Shown one piece after another: positions 18,007 to 26,441 of a stretch of 64,000 bases of DNA; the stretch's first letter is position 1, and each line of letters begins with the position of its first letter. The stretch is taken from assembly GCF_000701445.1 (NCBI RefSeq), contig NZ_JNIX01000008.1:1-64000 (forward strand). Direction: 5' to 3'. Origin of the DNA: Brevundimonas bacteroides DSM 4726. GTDB lineage: Bacteria > Pseudomonadota > Alphaproteobacteria > Caulobacterales > Caulobacteraceae. The notes beneath the pieces were generated by a model that was given only the letters and a program-made list of their open reading frames with translations, made no database searches and was not told the origin of the DNA. A program made the position numbers and the translations under genes.

Positions 18007-19410
18007 CTACCGGTTCAGACTCAGGTGGTTGATGAGATCGACGCGGGCGATCAGGCCGACGAACTTTTCCCCGTCCAGCACGATGGCGACCCGGTCGCGG
18101 TCGAACAGAGGGATCAGGGCGTCCAGAGGCTCGGACACCTGAACCGTGTCCAGATCGCGGGTCATGGCCGAGGACACCGGCTTGGCGAAACGTTCCTTCC
18201 GCGTAATCTCATCGGTATTCATGATGTGGACGATGTCGCTCTCGTCCAGAATACCGACCAGCCGGCCGTCCTGAATGACCGGCAGCTGGCTGACGTCGGC
18301 GCTCCGCATGCGCTTGAAGGCGGTGTCCAGGGTGTCGTCGGGCCCGGCGGTCACCACGTCGCCGTTTTCGTACTTGCGACTAATCAGGTCGGACAGGTCT
18401 CCGTGCAGCTCCCGCTCGCCCAGCCCTTGATCGGCCAGCCACGCGTCGTTGTAGACCTTGCTGAGATACTTCGCCCCCGTGTCGCAGACGAAGGTCACGC
18501 ACCGCTTCGGCTCGGTCTGCTCGCGGCACCAACGGAGCGCCGCCGCGATCAGGGTGCCCGACGACGATCCGGCCAGGATGCCTTCCTTCAGCAGCAACTC
18601 GCGGACAGTCGCGACGGCCTCCGCATCAGGAATGGAGTAGGCCTTGTCGATCAGGCTCATGTCGGCCGTGTCCGGCACGAAGTTCTGGCCGATGCCCTCG
18701 ACGGTGTAGCTGCCCTCCGGCCCCGGGACGCCATCGTTGACGATGCCGGCCAACACCGAGCCGACTGGATCGGCCAGCACGATCTCGGTCTTCGCGCCCC
18801 GGCTCTTCAGGAACTGCCCCACGCCCGTAATGGTCCCGCCCGAACCGATGCCCGCGACGAAGGCGTCCATGTCTCCGCCCATCTGTTCCCAGATTTCAGG
18901 CCCAGTGGTCTTCACATGGGCGGCGCTGTTTGCGTGGTTGGCGAACTGATTGACGAAGAAGCCGCCCGGGATCTGCTGGGCCAGCCGCTCGGCCATGTCG
19001 GTGTAGTATTCCGGATGGCCGTGGGCGACGTCGGAGCGCGTCAGGCGGACATCGGCCCCCATGGCCCTCAAGTGTTGAATCTTTTCCTTGGACATCTTGT
19101 CCGGGATGACCAGCAACACCTTATAGCCCTTGGCCTGACCGACCAGGGTCAGGGCCAGACCCGTGTTTCCGGCCGTCGCCTCGACGATGGTTCCGCCCGG
19201 TTTCAGCCACCCCTCGGCTTCCGCCGCCTCGATCATCGACAGGGCGATGCGGTCCTTGATGGACCCCCCGGGGTTCTGAGCTTCAAGCTTCAGGAACAGG
19301 CGGCACGGGCCGGTGTCGATCCGCGTCACCTCCACCATCGGTGTCTTGCCGATCAGGTCGAGCAACGACCCCGTCGGGGCGATCAAGGTGGGCACAGGCG
19401 TGAGGGACAT
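18007..19410 (-). CDS. Cystathionine beta-synthase
   Basis: PLP enzyme condensing serine (or O-acetylserine) with homocysteine to cystathionine. The 467-residue protein has an N-terminal fold-type II PLP domain, with the Lys in PGGSIKDRIALSMIEAA and the substrate loop EATAGNTG, then a C-terminal pair of CBS domains from about residue 340. The CBS tandem distinguishes it from plain cysteine synthase, though some O-acetylserine sulfhydrylases also carry CBS domains. With the gamma-lyase gene nearby it forms a reverse transsulfuration pathway. Confidence 0.9.
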   Translation of the reverse strand: MSLTPVPTLIAPTGSLLDLIGKTPMVEVTRIDTGPCRLFLKLEAQNPGGSIKDRIALSMIEAAEAEGWLKPGGTIVEATAGNTGLALTLVGQAKGYKVLLVIPDKMSKEKIQHLRAMGADVRLTRSDVAHGHPEYYTDMAERLAQQIPGGFFVNQFANHANSAAHVKTTGPEIWEQMGGDMDAFVAGIGSGGTITGVGQFLKSRGAKTEIVLADPVGSVLAGIVNDGVPGPEGSYTVEGIGQNFVPDTADMSLIDKAYSIPDAEAVATVRELLLKEGILAGSSSGTLIAAALRWCREQTEPKRCVTFVCDTGAKYLSKVYNDAWLADQGLGERELHGDLSDLISRKYENGDVVTAGPDDTLDTAFKRMRSADVSQLPVIQDGRLVGILDESDIVHIMNTDEITRKERFAKPVSSAMTRDLDTVQVSEPLDALIPLFDRDRVAIVLDGEKFVGLIARVDLINHLSLNR

Positions 19411-19482
19411 GAACGGCTCCGGATTCGAGGCCGGAAGCTAGAGGCGGCCCGGCGGGGGGACAAGCGTTGTCGGAAGAGCCGA

Positions 19483-19502
19483 TTATGGCTATATTTATGG
19501 CC
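19483..19502 (+). promoter_or_regulatory. Candidate operator/promoter of the toxin-antitoxin unit
   Basis: An AT-rich island with a tandem TTATGGC repeat (19483-19489 and 19495-19501, 12 bp apart) just before the antitoxin gene. The antitoxin belongs to a family that binds its own promoter, so this is a plausible operator. I see no perfect palindrome, so the call is tentative. Confidence 0.4.
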
Positions 19503-19519
19503 AGAACAGGAGAGCCGTC

Positions 19520-19771
19520 ATGGCCACCTATGGCGTCGCCGAAGCCAAGAACAACTTCACCCACCTGCTTGATCGAGTGCAGGAAGGCGAGAAGATCACC
19601 ATCACGCGGCATGGCAAGCCGATCGCCGAACTGAACCCGGCGCCCAAGCTGACGGTCGAGGAGCGATGGGCGCTGATCGACCAATTGAACGAGCGACGCA
19701 AGCAGCGCCCGCCGCTGGGCATGTCGGCTGCCGAGCTGGTTCGCAGCATGCGCGACGGCGATCCTGAGTGA
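19520..19771 (+). CDS. Phd/YefM-family antitoxin
   Basis: 83-residue antitoxin. It starts MATYGVAEAKNNFTHLLDRV, then EGEKITITRHGKPIAEL, the standard Phd/YefM DNA-binding and dimerisation domain. The C-terminal part (about residues 50-83) is the toxin-neutralising tail. The ATG follows GGAG at good spacing. The stop overlaps the toxin start (GTGA), the usual coupled arrangement. Predicted to neutralise the adjacent PIN toxin and repress the operon. Confidence 0.93.
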   Translation: MATYGVAEAKNNFTHLLDRVQEGEKITITRHGKPIAELNPAPKLTVEERWALIDQLNERRKQRPPLGMSAAELVRSMRDGDPE

Positions 19772-20223
19772 GCCTCTATTTCGACGCCAGCGCGCTGGTG
19801 GCGATCATCGCTGACGAGCCGTCCAGTCAGGCGGTCTATGAGACCCTGCGCCACGGCGAACGACTGCCTCTGGTGAGCGATTTCTGCCGGGCAGAAGCCT
19901 CAGCGGCCCTGGCCAAGCGGGTTCGGACAGGTGCGGCCCAGCTAGGCGATATCGATCTCTTCTATGCCGATCTCGACCACTGGGCGCTGAACGCGGGCGA
20001 GGCGGTCAAGGTATCGTCGGCTGACATCCATCGCGCAGCGGAACTGGTCCGACATCGCGAGCTCGCCCTTCGCGCGCCCGACGCCATCCACATCGCCGCC
20101 GCCCATCGCCTGGGCGCGACCCTTCTGACGCTCGATCGCGGCTTGGCGCGCGCCGCCGCCGCCCTGGGCGTCCCTTATCTCAATCCCGGCGAGGCCGATG
20201 CGCCCGGCGAACCGAAAGACTGA
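19768..20223 (+). CDS. PIN-domain toxin (VapC-type ribonuclease)
   Basis: 151-residue PIN nuclease. The acidic active-site residues are visible: Asp in YFDASALVA, Glu in CRAEASAAL, Asp in APDAIHIAAA and Asp in LLTLDRGLA. VapC-type toxins cleave specific RNAs, often tRNA or rRNA; the target here is unknown. GTG start overlapping the antitoxin stop. The stop codon directly abuts the rnr start codon (TGA then ATG), so toxin and RNase R are likely on one transcript. Confidence 0.92.
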   Translation: MSLYFDASALVAIIADEPSSQAVYETLRHGERLPLVSDFCRAEASAALAKRVRTGAAQLGDIDLFYADLDHWALNAGEAVKVSSADIHRAAELVRHRELALRAPDAIHIAAAHRLGATLLTLDRGLARAAAALGVPYLNPGEADAPGEPKD

Positions 20224-22551
20224 ATGACAAAGACACCCAAACGACCCGCCGCCGGATTGCCGGACGAGGCCACGCTGCTGGCCTTCCTGCGCGACGCCGG
20301 ATCAGCGGAGAAGGGCGACATCGCCCGCCACTTCGGCCTCAAGGGCGAGGACCGCCGCCGCCTGCGCGAAATGATCCGTGAGCTCGAAGCGGCCGGAAAG
20401 CTCGGCAAGCGAGGCCGCAAGGGCTTCTCCGAAGCCGGCGCCCTGCCCCCCGTCGGCGTGGCCGACGTGACCGAACGCGACGTCGACGGCGACCTCCATG
20501 TCCGTCTCGTGGAGGCCTCGGCCGATGCGCCGAGCGCGGTGCTGATTCCAGACAAATCCAAACCCGGCCCCGCGCCGGGCCTGGGCGACCGCGTGCTGGT
20601 CAAGTTCCAGCACGGCCCCAACGGCTGGGAAGCCCGCCTCATCAAGCGGCTGGACGCCGGGACGAACCGGGTGCTGGGCGTGATCCGCAAGGCCGCTCGC
20701 GAGACCCGCGTCGAGCCCGTCGACCGCCGCTCTAAGGACGTGCTGATCGTGCCAGCCGTTCAGGCGACCGACCTCAAGGACGGCGACCTCGTGCTGGCCG
20801 CCATCGAGAAGGGCGACCACCGCTATGGCTTCAAGCGCGGCAAGATCCTGGAGACCATCGGCCGTGAGGACGACCCGCGCGCCGCGTCGCTCATCGCCAT
20901 CCACGCCCACGGCGTCCCGACCGGCTTTTCCGAAGCGGTCGAGCAGGAGGCCGAGGATCAGGACCTGCCGACGCTCAAGGGCCGCGACGACCTCAGGGAC
21001 ATCCCCTTCATCACCATCGACCCCGCCGACGCGCGAGACCATGACGACGCGGTCTATGCCGCCCGCGACGACGACCCCAAGAACGAGGGCGGCTGGGTGG
21101 TCTGGGTCGCAATCGCCGACGTGGCCGCCTACGTCCGGCCGGGCACCAACCTGGACCGCGAGGCCCGGGCCAAAGGCAACTCCACCTACTTCCCCGACCG
21201 GGTCGAGCCGATGCTGCCCGAGCGCCTGTCGAACGGGCTGTGCAGCCTGAAGGAGGGTGAGAACCGCGCGACTCTGGCCGTGCGGATGGTCTTCGACAAG
21301 GATGGGCGGAAGCTGTCTCACCGCTTCCATCGCGGCCTGATGCGCAGCCAGGCCAAGCTGTCCTACGAACAGGCCCAGTCCGCGATCGATGGCGATATCG
21401 ACGACGCCACCGGCCCGATCATGGAGACCATCCTCTATCCGCTGTGGAACGCCTACCGCACCATGCTGAAGGGCCGACTGAAGCGCAGCCCGCTGCAGAT
21501 CGAGAGCGCCGAGCGCCGCATCCGCATGTCGCCGGACGGCGGCATCGCCTCGATCGAGAAGCGCGTCAGCCTGGAGGCCCATCGGCTGATCGAGGAGATG
21601 ATGGTGCAGGCCAACGTCTGCGCTGCCGAAACCCTGGAGCAGCAGAAGACGCCGCTCATCTTTCGGGTCCACGAAGCCCCCAGCCAGGAGAAGGTCTTCA
21701 ACCTCGCAGACTTCCTCTCGACCATCGGCAAGCCGTGGAACAAGGGCGAACCGGCGACGACCAAGCGCTTCAACAAGCTTCTCGACGAGACCCGTGACGG
21801 CCCCCACGCCGAGGTTGTCAATGAGGTGGTCCTGCGCAGCCAGATGCAGGCGATCTATTCGCCCGAGAACGTCGGCCACTTCGGCCTGAACCTGGACCGC
21901 TACGCCCACTTCACCTCGCCGATCCGGCGATACTCCGACCTGATCGTCCATCGCGGCCTCATCCGTGCGCTGGGCCTGGGCAAGGACGGCCTGACCGATC
22001 GCGAGATCGCCGAACTGCCCGCCATCGCCGATCAGGTGACGACGACCGAGCGCCGCTCCATGGCCGCCGAGCGCGACGCCATGGATCGCTACATCGCCGC
22101 CTTCCTGGAGGACCGCGTCGGCGCGACCTTCACTGGCCGCATCACCGGCGTGACCCGCTTCGGCCTGTTCGTCCGGCTGGACGAGACGGGGGCCGACGGA
22201 CTGGTGCCCGTGTCGTCGCTTGGCAACGAATATTTCACCCACGACGACCGCGCCCACGCCTTGGTCGGCGAACGCAGCGGCCAGCGCTACAGCCTGGGCC
22301 GCATGGTAGAGGTCAAGCTGACCGAGGCCACCCCGGTCACGGGCGGCCTGCTGTTCGAGATGCTGAGCGATCCCGAGCCGCGCGATCCCAATGCGCCGGC
22401 TCCGCGGCTGGGCATCCGGGGACGCGGTGGCGACGCACGCCCTTCACGGGGCAAGGGACGGCCAGGCGGGCCCAAGCCCCGCAACGACGGCCGAGGGGGC
22501 GGCAAATCCTCCGGCGGACTGAAAGGCGTGCGCAAGGGCAAACGGCGCTGA
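20224..22551 (+). CDS. rnr: Ribonuclease R
   Basis: 3'-5' exoribonuclease of the RNB family, 775 residues. Order: N-terminal winged-helix-like segment (DEATLLAFLRDAGSAEKGDI), cold-shock-type OB domains, RNB catalytic domain with the Asp cluster DPADARDHDDAV near residue 266, and an S1 domain near residues 635-715 (GRITGVTRFGLFVRLDETGADGL is the S1 start). A basic Gly/Arg/Lys-rich tail ends the protein. It degrades structured RNA. Its ATG follows the PIN toxin stop with no gap and no separate obvious promoter, although a promoter inside vapC cannot be excluded. Confidence 0.96.
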   Translation: MTKTPKRPAAGLPDEATLLAFLRDAGSAEKGDIARHFGLKGEDRRRLREMIRELEAAGKLGKRGRKGFSEAGALPPVGVADVTERDVDGDLHVRLVEASADAPSAVLIPDKSKPGPAPGLGDRVLVKFQHGPNGWEARLIKRLDAGTNRVLGVIRKAARETRVEPVDRRSKDVLIVPAVQATDLKDGDLVLAAIEKGDHRYGFKRGKILETIGREDDPRAASLIAIHAHGVPTGFSEAVEQEAEDQDLPTLKGRDDLRDIPFITIDPADARDHDDAVYAARDDDPKNEGGWVVWVAIADVAAYVRPGTNLDREARAKGNSTYFPDRVEPMLPERLSNGLCSLKEGENRATLAVRMVFDKDGRKLSHRFHRGLMRSQAKLSYEQAQSAIDGDIDDATGPIMETILYPLWNAYRTMLKGRLKRSPLQIESAERRIRMSPDGGIASIEKRVSLEAHRLIEEMMVQANVCAAETLEQQKTPLIFRVHEAPSQEKVFNLADFLSTIGKPWNKGEPATTKRFNKLLDETRDGPHAEVVNEVVLRSQMQAIYSPENVGHFGLNLDRYAHFTSPIRRYSDLIVHRGLIRALGLGKDGLTDREIAELPAIADQVTTTERRSMAAERDAMDRYIAAFLEDRVGATFTGRITGVTRFGLFVRLDETGADGLVPVSSLGNEYFTHDDRAHALVGERSGQRYSLGRMVEVKLTEATPVTGGLLFEMLSDPEPRDPNAPAPRLGIRGRGGDARPSRGKGRPGGPKPRNDGRGGGKSSGGLKGVRKGKRR

Positions 22552-22645
22552 AGCCGGGTCGAGGGGCGCATGGCCAATAGGTCACGCTTCCCGCTGGGGA
22601 CCGGACGCCCTAAGTCAGCCTGCAGGTCTTGAAGGAGTGATCGGC

Positions 22646-23074
22646 ATGGCGCGTTGGGTTCTGGGTCTCTCGGCGGTCGCGGCGTTCGCCGTCTCGGCGT
22701 GCGGCGAGATCGATGTGGAACAGGCCGGGCGCAACGCCGCCCTCGCCGCGCTCGAGGCCAGCAACCCCGAGATCGTCCAGGGCATCCGCGCCGCCCAGAC
22801 CCTGCGCCAGGCCGCCGCGACCTGCGGCTGGCAGGACGTGGACGCGACCCGCTTGGCCCAGACCGCCGTCGCCGGCATCGAGGAGCCGCCGCTCCGCGCC
22901 GCCGCCGAGAGCCTGGTCGAGGACCTGATCGTCGCGCCCGCTCCGACCGCGTCGGCCGAGGCCACTGCTCCCGCCAGCGAATGCTCGCCCGAGGTTCGCC
23001 AGGCGCTGGAAGCCCAGATCGCGGCCATCGCCAGCAGTGAAGGCGGCAGCGAAAGCGAGGCCGAGGGCGGCTGA
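22646..23074 (+). CDS. Small hypothetical lipoprotein
   Basis: 142-residue putative lipoprotein, signal peptide with lipobox VSAC (Cys near residue 19), followed by an Ala/Glu-rich helical protein containing two Cys (TCGWQD and SECSPE) that could pair. The ATG at 22646 sits 8 bp after GAAGGAG; a GTG at 22637 lies too close to that site. No family recognised. Confidence 0.65.
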   Translation: MARWVLGLSAVAAFAVSACGEIDVEQAGRNAALAALEASNPEIVQGIRAAQTLRQAAATCGWQDVDATRLAQTAVAGIEEPPLRAAAESLVEDLIVAPAPTASAEATAPASECSPEVRQALEAQIAAIASSEGGSESEAEGG

Positions 23075-23096
23075 TCACGGTCTCGCGATGTTCGGG

Positions 23097-23621
23097 TCAG
23101 GGTGCCTTGCGCCATTCCGTGAGTTGGCGCGCAAGGATCCCGGGTTCGCAGGGAACCTCGCCTGTCAGCCACAGCCTGAGCACGGCCAGTTGCGACGCAG
23201 CGACCGCCGCCGCAGTCAGAGCGGCGGGAACCGTGCCGGCACGGTCTGACGGCAACCGCGCCTCGATCATGGCCGCGAGCTTGCGCTGGAGTTTCGGCCC
23301 AAGCGGCGGCTCGAACATGACGCGGGCAAGCGCCCGGCGCTCCCAAAGATGGTCCAGCACGAAGTGCAGGCGCGGCAGGCTGGCCCGCCCCGCCCCCGCC
23401 TCGGCCAGCGGCTCGAACACCGGGTCGATGGCCCATACCATCACGTCGTCCTTGTTGCGGAAATGCTCGTAGAAGGTCGAACGGCCGACGCCGGCCTCCT
23501 CGATCAGATCGGTCGTGCGGATGGCGTTGTAGCGGCGCGTAAAGATCAGCCGCGTGAAGGCCTCGAAGATCGCCTTTCGCGTCCTCTGGCTGCGCCGGTC
23601 GAGATCGTGAGCCTCCGACAT
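23097..23621 (-). CDS. TetR-family transcriptional regulator
   Basis: 174-residue TetR-type repressor. The N-terminal HTH is clear: RKAIFEAFTRLIFTRRYN, then TTDLIEEAGVGRSTFYEHF with the conserved FYEHF end. The C-terminal ligand domain is divergent. It is transcribed away from the membrane-protein/VOC gene pair on the right, which it probably controls together with itself. The inducer is unknown. Confidence 0.92.
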   Translation of the reverse strand: MSEAHDLDRRSQRTRKAIFEAFTRLIFTRRYNAIRTTDLIEEAGVGRSTFYEHFRNKDDVMVWAIDPVFEPLAEAGAGRASLPRLHFVLDHLWERRALARVMFEPPLGPKLQRKLAAMIEARLPSDRAGTVPAALTAAAVAASQLAVLRLWLTGEVPCEPGILARQLTEWRKAP

Positions 23622-23678
23622 GGCCCCGAGCCTAGCCCATCAGCCCCGCCGCGCCAGCCGTGGTCACGCATCAAATGC

Positions 23679-23700
23679 GGACACTTTGCCCGAACTGTCC
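23679..23700. promoter_or_regulatory. Candidate TetR operator
   Basis: GGACA at 23679-23683 and TGTCC at 23696-23700 form an inverted repeat with a 12 bp spacer in the 164 bp gap between the tetR gene and the divergent membrane-protein gene. A further inverted pair, ATGCGGAC and GTCCGCAT, spans 23675-23722. Position fits a TetR operator; the arms are short. Confidence 0.35.
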
Positions 23701-23785
23701 GGTAGCGGCCGGAGCGTCCGCATCGTTCGTCGCCACAGCGCCCCTCGCCGCGCGACACATTCGGCACGCAAGGGGAGGACGAACC

Positions 23786-24433
23786 GTGACCACCAAGACC
23801 CATTCAGACGACCGCAACGACGGCGTCCTGATCGCCGGAGCCACGCTCGCGGCCCTGTTCCTGATGCTGCACCACCCGACGTCGGCGTCAGGCGCGGGCG
23901 AGGACGGCCATCTGCTGTCGGACTGGAGCAACAGCCTCGTCCACGGCGCCATGATCGCCTGCCTGATCGCGCTGTCGGTCGGGCTGGACGGCGTGCGTCA
24001 TCGGATCGGCGAGCAGGCCCTGCTGACCCGCGCGGGCGCCATCCTGATCGGCGGGGGCTTCCTCGCTCTGGCGGGCGCCGCGCTGGTCAGCGGCTTCGCG
24101 ACCGGACGGCTCGTCGCCCAGACGACCGACCCGGCCGTGCACGAATCCGGCAGCCATGTCTTGTGGGCACTGAACCAGAGCCTGACCTCGCTCGGCAGCC
24201 TGCTGGTCGCGGCGGGCGCGGCGGCCTGGGCACCCCGAATTTGGGGACTCGGCGTCGCGGGCAAGGCCAGCGCCACTTTGGGCGTCGGCATGGCGGGACT
24301 GGCCGTCTGGTGGAACGCGACGGATGGAGGCTTCGGCCTGATCGTCGCGGCGACCAGTCTGGCCGTCTTCGCCCTCTGGTCCCTGTCGGTTGCCGCCGTC
24401 ATGCTCACCGGCACCAAGGGAGACGCCCAATGA
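23786..24433 (+). CDS. Integral membrane protein of unknown function
   Basis: 215-residue membrane protein with about six hydrophobic helices (for example VLIAGATLAALFLMLHHP, GAMIACLIALSVGLDGV). No recognised family motif. GTG start at 23786, 8 bp after AGGGGAGG; the open frame extends upstream but lacks an RBS there. Its stop overlaps the VOC gene start (ATGA), so the two form one unit, likely under the divergent TetR regulator. Confidence 0.75.
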   Translation: MTTKTHSDDRNDGVLIAGATLAALFLMLHHPTSASGAGEDGHLLSDWSNSLVHGAMIACLIALSVGLDGVRHRIGEQALLTRAGAILIGGGFLALAGAALVSGFATGRLVAQTTDPAVHESGSHVLWALNQSLTSLGSLLVAAGAAAWAPRIWGLGVAGKASATLGVGMAGLAVWWNATDGGFGLIVAATSLAVFALWSLSVAAVMLTGTKGDAQ

Positions 24434-24786
24434 GTGGACAACACCACGTCGCGGCCATCGTCCCAGCCCGCGACATCGACGCCTCTGAGGCATTCTACCG
24501 ACGCCTCGGGTTCGAGACGGTCAGCGACCACGGCGACTATCGTTTGATGGACGACGCCCGAGGGTGGCGACTGCACCTGCGCGCCACGCCTGACTGGCCG
24601 CGCCGGATCGAGGACAATCCGCTGGGCCTATACCTCTATGTCGACGACGTGGATGCGGTGGCGGACCGGGTGCGCGATCTGATCCTGGAGCCCCAAGGCC
24701 CCCACGCCCGCGCCTGGGGCACCTATGAGTTCTCGATCAGCGATCCGAGCGGCACCTTGATCCGGATCGGCCACGTGCTCGGCTGA
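24430..24786 (+). CDS. VOC (glyoxalase/bleomycin resistance) family protein
   Basis: 118-residue vicinal-oxygen-chelate fold protein. It begins HHVAAIVPARDIDASEAFYR, then LGFETVSDHGDYRLM, and ends with FSISDPSGTLIRIG, the standard two-module VOC layout. Members bind metal, or act as antibiotic-binding or lyase/isomerase enzymes; the substrate is not predictable. Co-translated with the membrane protein before it. Confidence 0.88.
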   Translation: MSGQHHVAAIVPARDIDASEAFYRRLGFETVSDHGDYRLMDDARGWRLHLRATPDWPRRIEDNPLGLYLYVDDVDAVADRVRDLILEPQGPHARAWGTYEFSISDPSGTLIRIGHVLG

Positions 24787-24792
24787 CCAGCC

Positions 24793-25200
24793 TCAGATCG
24801 CCACCCAGACGAGCGCGATGCCCGCCAACAGGGAAATCGGAGCCAGCAGGCGAACGGCCCAGACCGGAATGCGCGCCGCCCACCAGCTGGAGTATCGCGC
24901 ATGCCATCGGCGCGGGATAAGCATCAGAACCCCGGCGCTGATCATCAGGAAGCCGCCGATGGCGGCCACGGTGACGGGATAGCGGGTCGCCGGGGCACCC
25001 AACACGAAGATCCCGCCGACGACCGCCCGTAACGAAAGCTCGCTAAAGTGGATGGTCGGTGTCGAACCGAACCGCGACAGCGCCTGAAGCGCACGGCCAG
25101 GCGCGGCGAGGATCAGCAGCGACAGGACCGCAAGCCCGACACCCGTCGCCGCGATCAGGAACGCGCATATGGAAGCGAGCAAGTCCCAGCCCTCGCACAC
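24793..25200 (-). CDS. Small four-helix membrane protein
   Basis: 135-residue membrane protein with about four hydrophobic helices (LLASICAFLIAATGVGLAVL; LRAVVGGIFVLGAPATRY; VAAIGGFLMISAGVLMLIP; LLAPISLLAGIALVWVAI). Somewhat like DUF4345-type small membrane proteins but not a firm match. It is divergent from the NUDIX gene (62 bp gap) and convergent with the VOC gene. Function unknown. Confidence 0.6.
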   Translation of the reverse strand: MCEGWDLLASICAFLIAATGVGLAVLSLLILAAPGRALQALSRFGSTPTIHFSELSLRAVVGGIFVLGAPATRYPVTVAAIGGFLMISAGVLMLIPRRWHARYSSWWAARIPVWAVRLLAPISLLAGIALVWVAI

Positions 25201-25262
25201 AGCACAGGTCGCGCCCTCTACGCCTCTTGGGGCGCGCCCGCAAAGGCGTTAGCTCGTACGCG

Positions 25263-25976
25263 GTGACCAAGCCACCCGAACCCTTCGACGCCGCCCAGGA
25301 CCTGGCCGACGCCCCGGCGCGTCTCGGCGTGCGCCAGCGACCAAAGGACGCCGCGACCCTGATCCTCGTCAGACGCGGCAAGCATCCCGAGGTGCTGATG
25401 GGCCGGCGGGCACCGGGACACGTCTTTATGGCCTCCAAGTGGGTGTTTCCCGGCGGACGCATCGACCGGTCCGACTTTACGGCCGCCGCCGCCCGCGAAC
25501 CGGACGGAACCACGCGCGCCCGGCTGGAAGCCGAGGTCGATCCCCGTCGGGCACGCGCCCTCACCCTGACCGCCGTGCGCGAGACCTTCGAGGAGACGGG
25601 TCTGATTGTGGGCCACCATGCCCCGGCCGCCTCCGTCGCCGGGCCGTGGCGGGAGTTTCGCCAAGCGGGCGCCCTTCCCGATCTGGCCGCCCTGACCTAC
25701 GTTGCCCGCGCCATCACGCCACCGGGCCGCACGCGACGGTTCGACGCCCGCTTCTTCCTCGCCGACGCCAAGGCGCTGCTGACGCCCGAACCCACCGCAG
25801 GATCAGGCGAACTGGACGAGATCGCCTGGCTGCCGCTGGCCGACGCCCGCGCGCTGGACCTGCCCGCCATCACTCGCTTTGTGCTGGCAGAAGTGTCGGA
25901 GCGGCTGTCGAACCCGGATCGCCCCCTGCCATTCGTCCGCTGGCATCGCGGGGCGCACAAGGTGACGCATGACTGA
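25263..25976 (+). CDS. NUDIX hydrolase
   Basis: 237-residue NUDIX-fold protein. PGHVFMASKWVFPGGRID precedes a helix carrying TAVRETFEETGLIVG, the REXXEEXG core of the Nudix box (here RETFEETG). The insertion between GG and the RE helix makes this the longer NUDT19-like type, which acts on CoA or related diphosphates in some organisms. GTG start at 25263 chosen because upstream sequence in frame is shadow-like. It overlaps the DUF5990-like gene by 8 bp. Confidence 0.85.
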   Translation: MTKPPEPFDAAQDLADAPARLGVRQRPKDAATLILVRRGKHPEVLMGRRAPGHVFMASKWVFPGGRIDRSDFTAAAAREPDGTTRARLEAEVDPRRARALTLTAVRETFEETGLIVGHHAPAASVAGPWREFRQAGALPDLAALTYVARAITPPGRTRRFDARFFLADAKALLTPEPTAGSGELDEIAWLPLADARALDLPAITRFVLAEVSERLSNPDRPLPFVRWHRGAHKVTHD

Positions 25977-26382
25977 GACCCTGACCCTGCGCCTGACCAT
26001 CGCCGATCCGGTTCAGGGTCTGCACTACAGCCTGCAGGACCCGAAGAACGTCCCGGTCGACATCCGGATCTCCGGCGGCGGGCCTCTGTCATTCGATGTG
26101 CCCGTGACGTTGCGCCCTGATGGCAAGCTTTCCGGGCCGTTCGTTCGGCGCGAGGGCAAGGAACGCCGCTTCGTCTACATCGCAATCGCCGGTCAGGCCG
26201 GGCAGGCCGACGCAGCGGGCCAGCGCATCAGCCGCCGAGCCAAGATCGACGTCCACAACATCCCCGCCGAACTCCTGCTGCCAGGCGCGACGCTGGAGGC
26301 CCGGCTGCCCGGGCGCGGCAAGGACGGCACGCCGGCCTGCGCCACGGTGCGCCCGCTCGGCGCCTGGACCCGGATCGGCTGA
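25969..26382 (+). CDS. DUF5990-like protein
   Basis: 137-residue protein, all-beta in appearance: LTLRLTIADPVQGLHYSLQD, then VDIRISGGGPLSFDVPV and GPFVRREGKERRFVYIAIAG. It resembles DUF5990, a family of unknown function; I am moderately sure of that match. Overlaps the NUDIX gene by 8 bp, so translation is probably coupled. Confidence 0.7.
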   Translation: MTETLTLRLTIADPVQGLHYSLQDPKNVPVDIRISGGGPLSFDVPVTLRPDGKLSGPFVRREGKERRFVYIAIAGQAGQADAAGQRISRRAKIDVHNIPAELLLPGATLEARLPGRGKDGTPACATVRPLGAWTRIG

Positions 26383-26441
26383 GCCCGCCCTGATCCCGCC
26401 ACGGTCGCTGTTCAGCGTGTCTTGGTCGGCGGGGAGGGTGC

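Noticed and set aside
19411..19482. Possible SAM riboswitch or attenuator before the cystathionine beta-synthase gene
   Set aside because: Only a short CCGG stem is visible; no conserved riboswitch core was recognised.
20302..22257. 651-codon minus-strand open frame inside rnr
   Set aside because: Shadow of RNase R, which shows catalytic motifs in the plus frame; no RBS or family match.
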